DNA of 64,000 bases, taken from Salinibacter sp. 10B. GTDB lineage: Bacteria > Bacteroidota > Rhodothermia > Rhodothermales > Salinibacteraceae. A program made the position numbers and the translations under genes. Positions 55,270-63,025 of the stretch are shown in pieces. Below the pieces are notes generated by a model. That model was not told the DNA's origin. It worked only from the letters and a program-made list of their open reading frames with translations, and did not search any database. The stretch covers positions 1,973,909 through 2,037,908 of the forward strand of contig NZ_MQWC01000004.1 in NCBI RefSeq assembly GCF_002954405.1, in the 5' to 3' direction. Within the stretch, counting starts at the first letter, position 1. Every line of letters starts with the position of its first letter.

Positions 55270-55570
55270 GAGGGAAAACGGAAGATCAAAAAAATAGCGA
55301 ATGACGGTGGGAAAGCACTATTAACGCGCACACTGCGGTGGAGTTGCCCACTGTCCGCGGTTCCGATTTCCAAATCTGTGTGGATCGTCCTCCCCTCGTC
55401 GCCCCTTCCATCTTGACCCGCCCCCCTGAAACTTGTAGCTTGCATGGCATCCTTCCCCATCGGGACGTACGAACGCAGAGGTGCTCGTTGATGACCCCAC
55501 AGGTCCACGAACTCGGAGACGTCTCGGTCGTATTGATGATTGCAGCAGGAATTAGATTTGTCGCAGTTCT
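55270..55570. other. Divergent intergenic region, no gene seen
   Basis: The 301-bp gap lies between the leftward DUF4290-like gene and the rightward 94-aa gene. No coding frame or clear box is found. Confidence 0.4.
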
Positions 55571-55855
55571 ATGAGCACGTCCTCCAGCCAACGCTCCAGT
55601 TCGTACCGACTGGAAGTGCTCCCAGAAGTCCCCGCTTTCCACCGGGATGCCCTACGGAAGGGACGTCTCGAAAAGGGACAACTGGTCTACTATGGCCCGA
55701 AGCCCTCGTACTATGGCATCGGCGAAGTGAAGCGCGTGAACGGCTCCGACATTGCTGTGGATTTTCGGGGCACCGGCCACTTCGACGTGCATGAGGAAAT
55801 TATTGAGCAGCGCTACCTCATCCGCATTCCCAACGAGAAAATGGCAGAGCTCTAG
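55571..55855 (+). CDS. Hypothetical protein, 94 aa
   Basis: Not recognised. A small basic-acidic mixed protein with a beta-rich core (QLVYYGPKPSYYGIGEVKRVNGSDIAVDFRG), reminiscent of small SH3-like barrels, then a helix HEEIIEQRYL. Its TAG stop (55853-55855) is part of the CTAG at the left edge of a MITE-like element, as for the universal stress gene at 5265. Confidence 0.6.
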   Translation: MSTSSSQRSSSYRLEVLPEVPAFHRDALRKGRLEKGQLVYYGPKPSYYGIGEVKRVNGSDIAVDFRGTGHFDVHEEIIEQRYLIRIPNEKMAEL

Positions 55856-56088
55856 TGGTACGTCATGGATTCTGTCGGATAGAACACTGGCCTGTGGACT
55901 GTACTCAGACTGCTGAATGCCGTGTTCAGCACCCGTCCCCCTCAGTTTGACTGACCATTAGTGGTGCGTCACGTTTTCCATGTCGGGGAGAACAATGGCC
56001 GGCAGACTGTATTCAGGCCGCAGAATGGCGTATTCAACACAGCGTGTTCATTTCGGTATCCGACCGCTTCAACTTGACTGACCACTAG
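55852..56088. repeat. CTAG-bounded MITE-like elements, family 1, tandem copies B and C
   Basis: Copy B (55852-55961, diverged, about 110 bp) and copy C (55958-56088, 131 bp, close to copy A at 5262-5393) share the boundary word TTAG. Copy B starts at the TAG stop of the 94-aa gene, and copy C ends in CTAG at 56085-56088. Both have TGGTGCGTCA-like left ends and TGACTGACCA right ends. The tandem may have come from insertion next to an older copy. Confidence 0.8.
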
Positions 56089-56317
56089 CGGCGTTTTTTC
56101 TGCCAGTTTGGGCATTTCTCTCTCGTCCGAGGACGCCCCTCGCGCAACTGATCTTCGGATGTACGCCTCACGCTTCACCAAATCTACACGTGTGAAGGGT
56201 CGTTTCCGTGTAAACCCTTTCCGCCCGTCCCGTGTCCGACCCGGGTGAGAAACAGAGGGATGCCAACTGGGTCCCCCTGATTCGCCTTCCCGTTTCTCCT
56301 GGACGCCTTGCTGACGC

Positions 56318-56860
56318 GTGCCCGACGCTCCCACTGCTCCCTCGTCGTCACTGAGCGCCGAAGAGTTGGTCGACCGCTACCATCGGCGGATCTATGCCCT
56401 TGCGCTCGACCTTACCGGCAATCACCACGACGCTGAGGACCTCTCACAAGAGGTGTTGATCAAGGCCTGCGAGTCTCTCGATTCGTATCGCGGAGACGCC
56501 AAGCCGTTTACGTGGCTGTACCGGATCGCGGTGAACACGTACCTGAATCGCACGCGGGGACGGACCCAACAAGCAACGACGCTTCAAGACGATTTTGAGC
56601 GGACGAGCGACGGGGTCGGCGCCCCGCCCACAACGGGCGAGCGTGCCGAACGACGTCAGATGCAGGATCACATTGAGGCGGCGCTGGAGGTGCTCTCCCC
56701 CCGTGAGCGAAGTGCCTTCGTGCTTAAACACGAACACGATCTGCGCATCAAGGATGTCGCAGCGTCGATGGACGTAGCGACGGGCACGGTGAAAAGCCTG
56801 CTCTATCGCGCCACTCGCAAGCTCCGCGATGAGCTGGCCTTTTATCGTGACCAGTTATGA
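56318..56860 (+). CDS. ECF-type RNA polymerase sigma factor (RpoE-like)
   Basis: 180 residues from a GTG start. Sigma-2: YHRRIYALALDLTGNHHDAEDLSQEVLIKACESLDSYRGDAKPFTWLYRIAVNTYLNR. Sigma-4: ALEVLSPRERSAFVLKHEHDLRIKDVAASMDVATGTVKSLLYRATRKLRDEL. The next gene, 102 bp on, encodes a zinc-finger membrane anti-sigma factor, and the third is DUF4097, the usual sigma/anti-sigma/surface-protein module. Confidence 0.93.
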   Translation: MPDAPTAPSSSLSAEELVDRYHRRIYALALDLTGNHHDAEDLSQEVLIKACESLDSYRGDAKPFTWLYRIAVNTYLNRTRGRTQQATTLQDDFERTSDGVGAPPTTGERAERRQMQDHIEAALEVLSPRERSAFVLKHEHDLRIKDVAASMDVATGTVKSLLYRATRKLRDELAFYRDQL

Positions 56861-56962
56861 GCGTGGCCCTACAACCACAACAGAACGCGAGAACGCCCCC
56901 CCCATACGCCCATCCCATCGCGTTTGAGACCGGGCAGACCGACGAAACGCCCTTTTCACGTC

Positions 56963-57985
56963 ATGAGTGAGCATCATCAAAGGTATAGTGATCTGATGGT
57001 AGAGGCCCTCTACGGCGAAATTGAGCCGGAGGACCAACGCCGACTGGAAACGCACCTGGACGACTGTGAGGCGTGTGCACAGGAGTTTGCCGAGCTGCAG
57101 GACACCCTCGACGTGATGGCCCAACGCGAGCGGACAGAGCTGCCGGAAGCGTACTGGGACAGCTACTGTCGGCGTCTAGAGGAACGACGGGCCAAACGCG
57201 AACAAACGCCGATCGACCGGCTGCGGGTGTGGTGGCACTCGCTCCCTGTGCTTCTGCCACAAACGCGTGGGCAATGGGCCTTCCAGGGAGCGGTGGCCCT
57301 CGTCGTGCTCGCCGTGGGACTGTGGGGAGGACTCCGGGTGTCTCCCGGTGCACGGTCGCAAACGGCCGACGAAGCTCCGTCCTCCATTCTCAATCTCCGC
57401 CCGATCACGGAACCAACCAGTCCCCCCTACGAGACGGCGCAACCAATTCTGCGCGGCATCAACGACATCACGTTCGACGTCCAGGAAGGCACCGTGGCCA
57501 TCCGGTACCGCACCACCAACCGTATTACCGTCCGCGGCCGCCCCACCGACCCTACGATCCGGCGCCTGCTGCGAGCAGCCCTCCTCGACAACAACAATCC
57601 GGCGTCGCAACTCCACGCGATGAAGACGGTCGAACGGTCCTCAATCGCCCCCGACGAGGATCTGGTGCAGGCCCTTACGTATCTGGTTCGCAAAGAACAA
57701 AACCCAAACCTGCAACTCCGCGCGCTGCGGTCACTTCGCGCCCTATACCGAGACACGTCGATGACCACTGATACCCGCAGCGTCCTCGTCAACCTACTGC
57801 TTGATACGAGCGCGTCGGAGGCACTTCGCGTAGAGGCGCTGCAGACGCTCAGGGCCACATCGTCGATGCCTGAGCCGAGCCTCCTGTATCCGGTACGAGA
57901 CGACTCAAACGCGTACCTGCGCTATCAGGCCCGGGCCGCGCTTCAAGAGGTTCCCTCCTTCAACCGCTCATCTCTGGAAAACTGA
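56963..57985 (+). CDS. Membrane anti-sigma factor (zf-HC2) with HEAT-like C-terminal region
   Basis: A 340-residue protein. The zinc-binding anti-sigma domain HLDDCEACAQEF (H-x3-C-x2-C) lies in the first 45 residues. One transmembrane helix (about 115-135: FQGAVALVVLAVGLWGGL) follows. A roughly 200-residue outer or periplasmic domain contains ARxxALRSLRALYRD / VEALQTLRATS-like repeats, reminiscent of HEAT/ARM helices. It should hold the sigma factor inactive until a surface signal frees it. ATG 56963 gives the HC2 domain from its start. Confidence 0.85.
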   Translation: MSEHHQRYSDLMVEALYGEIEPEDQRRLETHLDDCEACAQEFAELQDTLDVMAQRERTELPEAYWDSYCRRLEERRAKREQTPIDRLRVWWHSLPVLLPQTRGQWAFQGAVALVVLAVGLWGGLRVSPGARSQTADEAPSSILNLRPITEPTSPPYETAQPILRGINDITFDVQEGTVAIRYRTTNRITVRGRPTDPTIRRLLRAALLDNNNPASQLHAMKTVERSSIAPDEDLVQALTYLVRKEQNPNLQLRALRSLRALYRDTSMTTDTRSVLVNLLLDTSASEALRVEALQTLRATSSMPEPSLLYPVRDDSNAYLRYQARAALQEVPSFNRSSLEN

Positions 57986-58034
57986 TTCCCTCTACCCGGG
58001 GGACGTATTTTTTTTCACTCAACCCGATATCCCC

Positions 58035-59306
58035 ATGACGCTCCGATCCCGTTTTGCATTCTTGTTCGCACTCCTACTCATCCTGCCGGTGTCCGCTCCG
58101 GCCCAGCAGATTGAATCAACGAGCGGCGGCGTTACCGCTACCATCAACAAGACGTTCGCCGTCGAGCCCGGCGGCACACTCGACCTCCAGGCTCGCAACG
58201 GCAGCATCACCGTCACGGGCGGCGACCGCAGCGAGGTCGTCGTGGAAGAGACCATCCGGTTTGACGATGCCTCTCGCTCAGAAGCAAACGAGTTTCTCGA
58301 GGAATACCCAACGAGCTACGACGTCACGAACGGCACCGTGCGGATTCGTGGCCCTGAGGGCAATGGCAACGACTGGAGCTGGTGGGGCAATGCCAGCGAC
58401 GACGTGCAGTACACCTACGTCGTGCAGGTGCCGCGCCAATTCAGCACAAAGCTCCAAACGAGCGGCGGATCCCTCTCGATCTCGAACCTGGAGGGCGAGA
58501 TACAGGGCCAAACCGCGGGCGGCTCCGTCACCACCGAGCGCATCACTGGGAATGTGCAGGTGCGGACGGCGGGTGGGTCGCTCACCCTCCGCGACATTGA
58601 CGGCCGCGTCCAGGGGGAAACGGCCGGCGGCTCTGTAGAGGTGACGACGGTCACCGGTCCAGCGAACGTGCGAACGGCCGGGGGCTCCATTCGGATCGAA
58701 AGCGTGGACGACAGCGTCTCGGCCGAAACGGCGGGCGGCTCAATTCACGTTGACGGAGTCGAGGGGGGACTGACGGCTCGAACGTCCGGCGGAGACATCA
58801 TTGTACGCGGTGTGACACAGACAGTGGAGGCCAAAACGTCGGGTGGTGACATCGAGCTTGAAGACATCGGGGGACGCGTGGTCGTTAAAACCTCCGGGGG
58901 GGACATCATTGGTCGAGGGCTCCACGTAGCTGTTGATGCCCGGACCTCGGCCGGCGATATTGAGTTCCGAAACGTGCAGGCCAGCATCACGGCAAAGACC
59001 TCCGTCGGGGACGTGGTGGTGAAAAGTACCGCCGCAGAATATGCAGCCAACCCCGCCCTGCGCTTGCAAACCTCTCACGGCGACATTGAAGTCACGCTGT
59101 CCTCCGGTCTCCCCGCAACGATTCGAGCCAAGGTGGAGGGATACGGTGGCATCGGCAGGGACGAAATCCGGAGCGACGTGCCCCTCACGCGTGAAGGGGG
59201 CGACGGAGAACCGCTGCGGGCCACTGGGCAAATGAACGGTGGCGGCCCCACTATTGAGCTCGAAACCAGTGGGGGCAGTATTCACATTTGGACGAGTGAC
59301 TCCTGA
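58035..59306 (+). CDS. DUF4097 secreted beta-solenoid protein
   Basis: A 423-residue protein with a signal peptide (FLFALLLILPVSAPAQ). From about residue 140 to 350 it has roughly 11 repeats of about 21 residues built on T-[AS]-G-G-[SD] (for example VRTAGGSLTLRDIDG, ARTSGGDIIVRGV). The repeat word shifts from GGS in the first half to GGD in the second. Such DUF4097 proteins are predicted right-handed solenoids at the cell surface and are commonly encoded behind ECF/anti-sigma pairs. A strong terminator follows. Confidence 0.88.
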   Translation: MTLRSRFAFLFALLLILPVSAPAQQIESTSGGVTATINKTFAVEPGGTLDLQARNGSITVTGGDRSEVVVEETIRFDDASRSEANEFLEEYPTSYDVTNGTVRIRGPEGNGNDWSWWGNASDDVQYTYVVQVPRQFSTKLQTSGGSLSISNLEGEIQGQTAGGSVTTERITGNVQVRTAGGSLTLRDIDGRVQGETAGGSVEVTTVTGPANVRTAGGSIRIESVDDSVSAETAGGSIHVDGVEGGLTARTSGGDIIVRGVTQTVEAKTSGGDIELEDIGGRVVVKTSGGDIIGRGLHVAVDARTSAGDIEFRNVQASITAKTSVGDVVVKSTAAEYAANPALRLQTSHGDIEVTLSSGLPATIRAKVEGYGGIGRDEIRSDVPLTREGGDGEPLRATGQMNGGGPTIELETSGGSIHIWTSDS

Positions 59307-59324
59307 TGGATCTTTCCCCGTCGC

Positions 59325-59355
59325 ACTGTGCTGGACGCCCCAGCACAGTAATTTT
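59325..59355 (+). terminator. Terminator of the sigma/anti-sigma/DUF4097 operon
   Basis: A perfect 10-bp stem ACTGTGCTGG/CCAGCACAGT with loop ACGCC is followed by AATTTT. It begins 19 bp past the DUF4097 stop. No other structure is seen up to the next gene at 59533. Confidence 0.85.
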
Positions 59356-59532
59356 CAGGGCAGTTCGTCATGAGAGACGAGTCATGAAGACTTTTGTACT
59401 CGAAAAACCAGAAGGAGGCAGGGGATGTGAGCGAGGATGTCGTTAAAGCGCGGGCCGGTTCTGAACGACCGACGGATCTAGGCGTCTATTCTGTGCTCCT
59501 TCGCCTTCTATTTTCAAACCGCCTCTTCCACC

Positions 59533-60534
59533 GTGGAAACGACCTCCCTGCCCGCCCTCGATCAAGATGTCTCGCGCGTTGGCCTCGGCACCTGGGCCAT
59601 CGGGGGATGGCAGTGGGGCGGCACCGACGAGCGCCAGTCCATCGACACAATTCTCTCTGCCCTCGACCGCGGCATCAATCTGATCGACACCGCACCGGTC
59701 TACGGCTTCGGGCGATCCGAAGAGATCGTGGGGAAGGCCCTCAGCCAGTACGGCCAGCGCGAAGACGTGGTGCTGGCGACAAAAGTGGCCCTCGACTGGG
59801 ACGAGGACGGATCCGTCGTGCGGCGCGCGACCCCCGAACGCATCCGTACCGAGATCACCGACTCCCTGGAGCGACTGCAAACGGACTACATCGACCTCTA
59901 CCAAGTGCACTGGCCCGACCCGCTCGTGCCGGTAGACGAAGCGGCACGAGTCCTCCGCGAACTTCGAGACGAGGGGCTGATCCGTGCCATCGGGGTAAGC
60001 AACTTTTCTCCGTCCCAGATGGACACCTTTCGCCGGGCGGCCCCTCTGGCCACCTGCCAACCCCCGTACAACCTCTTCGAGCGGCACGCCGAGGACGGCG
60101 TCCTTCCCTACTGCCTGCAAGAAGACATCGGGCTCCTCACGTACGGCGCCCTCTGCCGCGGACTGCTGAGCGGCACGATGTCGAAGGATCGCTCGTTCGA
60201 GGGGGACGACCTGCGGCAGACGGATCCGAAGTTTCAGGAGCCGCTGTTCGACCAGTACCTCACGGCCGTGGACCGGCTCGACCAATTCGCGCAGGAGCAC
60301 TATGGGCGCCGGGTGATCCACCTCGCGGTGCGCTGGATTCTGGATCAAGGGGTGAACGTTGCCCTCTGGGGCGCCCGGGAGCCCGCTCAGCTCGATCCGG
60401 TCGATGGCATAGACGACTGGTCACTCACCGACGAGGACCTGGACGAGATCGACCGGATCCTCGACGAGACCGTCGACGCGTTCCCGGCGCCTGACTTTAT
60501 GGCCCCGCCGGTCCGGAACGAGGCTACGACTTGA
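59533..60534 (+). CDS. Aldo/keto reductase
   Basis: A 333-residue TIM-barrel enzyme from a GTG start: VGLGTWAIGGWQWGG, then INLIDTAPVYGFGRSEE (catalytic Asp, Tyr), VVLATKVAL (Lys) and IDLYQVHWP (His), with IGVSNFSPSQMD and GLLTYGALCRGLLSGTM further on. It probably reduces aldehydes or ketones with NADPH. No operon partners. The 3' end overlaps the leftward proline dehydrogenase by 11 bp. Confidence 0.93.
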   Translation: METTSLPALDQDVSRVGLGTWAIGGWQWGGTDERQSIDTILSALDRGINLIDTAPVYGFGRSEEIVGKALSQYGQREDVVLATKVALDWDEDGSVVRRATPERIRTEITDSLERLQTDYIDLYQVHWPDPLVPVDEAARVLRELRDEGLIRAIGVSNFSPSQMDTFRRAAPLATCQPPYNLFERHAEDGVLPYCLQEDIGLLTYGALCRGLLSGTMSKDRSFEGDDLRQTDPKFQEPLFDQYLTAVDRLDQFAQEHYGRRVIHLAVRWILDQGVNVALWGAREPAQLDPVDGIDDWSLTDEDLDEIDRILDETVDAFPAPDFMAPPVRNEATT

Positions 60535-61384
60535 AGAGCGCCTTCAACACGAACCACACGTTTTCCTTCTTCTCCCGAAGGCGCCGCGAGAAGTACGGAA
60601 ACCACTCCGTGCCGTAGGGAACGTACACCATCATGTTGTACCCGTCCTCGACCATCTCTCGCTGCGTCTCCCGCCGGAGGCCGTAGAGCATCTGAAACTC
60701 GAAGGTCTCCGGCTCAATGTCGTTGCGATCGGCGAACGACTTCGTAGCGTCAATGATCTGGTCGTCGTGCGTGGCGATGCCGGAGTACTCGGTGTGCTGA
60801 AGCAGTCGCTCCATGTAGTCCACATACCGCTCTCGAATCCGACTCATATCCTGAAAGGCAATGGCCTTCGGCTCCGCGTATGCGCCCTTGCAGAGGCGCA
60901 CGCTGGCCCCGAGTTCGCACATGCGATCGATGTCGCGATCCGTGCGACGGAGCATGGCTTGAAGAACGGGCCCCACGTGGTTGGGGAAGTCGTCGTAGGC
61001 CGCTTCAAACAGGTCGAGCGTGGACTCCGTGAGGTCACTTCCTTCCATGTCCAGCCGCACGAAAATGTCGTTCCGGGCAGCCACTTCCAACAGCTGCCGG
61101 AGATTGTCGAGACAAAAATCCTCGTCGATGAGCTGCCCCATCATGGAGAGTTTGATGGAGATACGGTTGCGCAGATCGTTGTTCGTTCGATCAGCGAGGG
61201 TATGCACGAGATCGATATACGTATCCCGAGCCGCTTCGGCAACCTCACGGTCGTAGACGTGCTCCCCGAGTTTATCAAGGGCAACGTGTAATCCGTCCGA
61301 GTTGAGTTCGTCGAGAACCGGAAGAGCTGCATCGAGCGTTTCGCCAGCCACAAACCGACTGGCGAGGAAAAATGGAAGCTTCAT
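60524..61384 (-). CDS. Proline dehydrogenase (single-domain)
   Basis: A 286-residue FAD-linked barrel. Key segments are RFVAGETLDAALPVLDEL, YIDLVHTLAD, IFVRLDMEGSDLTESTLDLF, VRLCKGAYAEPKAIAF, IATHDDQIID, FEFQMLYGLRRETQREM and YVPYGTEWFPYFSRRL. All are consistent with the catalytic domain of PutA. It oxidises proline to pyrroline-5-carboxylate; a separate P5C dehydrogenase is needed. ATG 61384 is the best start; a GTG at 61441 is possible. Confidence 0.92.
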   Translation of the reverse strand: MKLPFFLASRFVAGETLDAALPVLDELNSDGLHVALDKLGEHVYDREVAEAARDTYIDLVHTLADRTNNDLRNRISIKLSMMGQLIDEDFCLDNLRQLLEVAARNDIFVRLDMEGSDLTESTLDLFEAAYDDFPNHVGPVLQAMLRRTDRDIDRMCELGASVRLCKGAYAEPKAIAFQDMSRIRERYVDYMERLLQHTEYSGIATHDDQIIDATKSFADRNDIEPETFEFQMLYGLRRETQREMVEDGYNMMVYVPYGTEWFPYFSRRLREKKENVWFVLKALFKS

Positions 61385-61625
61385 GCCAGAAAAGAGATCG
61401 ACGTGAGTGAAAGCGCTACCAACCACGTCAACATCCAGCACGCGAAGATGTTGACCAATTTACGTTTCGTTTCGGCTTAGAATGGCGGGGATTGACCCAG
61501 GGGGATGCCCCGCGGGTCGCCCGTTCACACGCTGGTGTCTCGTCTTCGCAAGCCCTTACCGACACATCCGGCGTCTCCCAAATGGATCGCGCTGAATCCC
61601 CGAACGGCGACCCAATTTCCGGAAC

Positions 61626-61904
61626 TAACGGAAATTAATCAGAAAAGCCAGATGCGCATCCCGCGTCGAAGCCCGGCCAGTCAACGAAGAATGAGCCACT
61701 TATCCACAACAGACTAACGCCTTTTTCCAGCGGTTTGAAATAACGGAAATACAGCCATGAGGCAGCCGAACCGGGTTATCAGCGTACCTCCGGCCTATTG
61801 GCTCTGTTATTGGGAACGTGAATCAAACCCCAAGAATTGTTGGAGATGTTATCCACAATACAATCCACATCCGGTCCAATCTCATCGAGAACAATAACGG
61901 ATAT
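61626..61904. other. DnaA-box and TAACGGAWAT cluster (candidate origin or DnaA-regulated region, left half)
   Basis: Two perfect DnaA boxes TTATCCACA (61700-61708, 61849-61857) with a third weaker CAATCCACA at 61861. Three copies of TAACGGAWAT (61626-61635, 61741-61750, 61895-61904) lie in the same AT-richer, gene-free stretch (61385-62111). Further on, 62607-62616 holds an inverted fourth copy. The region also lies upstream of the ribonucleotide reductase gene, a known DnaA target in other bacteria. Confidence 0.45.
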
Positions 61905-62111
61905 TTAGCGCAGGGGGAATTCTCGTGAGGGTCGGAGGTACGGGTGGAAGAGATGAACGCTCACCGGCGGTTCCGTGTACGAATTCCATACGGAGGACAG
62001 GGGATGCGGGAACGCCTCGGAATCCTGTAGGATGCAGCGACGTAAATGTATTCCTACTCAGAAGGAGCGCTCTATCCTTCCGTGTTCTGTCTTCACGCAT
62101 CCCGGATTCTC

Positions 62112-62513
62112 ATGCCCGACGAAAGTAGTGCTTATCCCGAGCCCAGCGACTTCGAGGTCATGCGGCCCACCTATCACGAAAACGACGATGGATTCGTGAC
62201 GGCCCGCATTTCGATTTCGCCGTTCAGTGTGGAAGGCGAAAGCTCAACGAAGGCCGGTGCACGACGCGCAGCACTCTACGAGGCCCGGAAAACGTATGCC
62301 TCTTACCACCCAAACTACGATGAGGAAAATCCTTTTCCGGAGCACTTCATCGATCGGCAGGGCACGGAGTGGGAGCTTCTTCCTCCGTTCGAGCGCAGCA
62401 CGTACGGCGACTACCGGTTCACCGACGACCTCGGCGAAGAGGACTACGTTGACATCGAAACGATGCTGATGTGGGACGTACGTCCGGACGAGATTATCGA
62501 AGACGACGCGTAA
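62112..62513 (+). CDS. Hypothetical acidic protein, 133 aa
   Basis: Not recognised. Acidic and Tyr-rich: DFEVMRPTYHENDDGFVTARISISPF, then a basic patch TKAGARRAALYEARKTYASYHP and an acidic tail ending IEDDA. It is probably small and soluble. The ATG at 62112 was chosen; the frame to 62046 has no support. It lies between two clusters of DnaA-like boxes. Confidence 0.6.
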   Translation: MPDESSAYPEPSDFEVMRPTYHENDDGFVTARISISPFSVEGESSTKAGARRAALYEARKTYASYHPNYDEENPFPEHFIDRQGTEWELLPPFERSTYGDYRFTDDLGEEDYVDIETMLMWDVRPDEIIEDDA

Positions 62514-63025
62514 CGAATCGGCCCTGCTCAATCGGGGCAATCGGTCCAGCGAATGCTGAGCACACGGAGGAGCGAAGAGTCCTGTGTGGATCCTCCCTGG
62601 ACGATATATCCGTTATTGTTCCACCCTTCACGGGAGCGTGACGATCCAGAAACAGCGGTGATTTTGCGCCGCGTGTGGACAGAATGTGGAAAGAAGCGCT
62701 TGATACTCCCTTGGTGTCGCTGTATTTAGTTGATCAGCGTTCCGGTGCTGTCCGGGTCGGCAAAAGTGTACCCTCGCGTTCACTGGCGTCCATCTCCGTT
62801 TTTGGTGTCCCCCGTCGTTTGAGAAACGGATCTCAATGAGTGGGACGTGTCTCTCCACGAGACGGCTCCGTTGGACACGGTCGCATCGATTCCGGTATCG
62901 GCACGCTTCTGAACGGCTCTCAGATTCCATCAAATTCCCGGATTTGCGCTCCGGGTCCTTCGCGGTACGTAGGGCGCCCGAAGATACTTGCAGTCTCTCG
63001 GTCACACAACACGAACCTCGGCAAT
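62514..63025. other. Region before the ribonucleotide reductase, right half of the box cluster
   Basis: No gene is seen in these 512 bases. The inverted TAACGGAWAT copy (62607-62616) and three weak DnaA-box-like words, TGTGGATCC, TGTGGACAG and TGTGGAAAG, lie in 62580-62690. No cobalamin riboswitch core, NrdR box or T-run hairpin was found. Confidence 0.4.

Noticed and set aside
62514-63025. Cobalamin riboswitch before the ribonucleotide reductase
   Set aside because: No B12-box (GCCACTG) or the associated fold was found on either strand.
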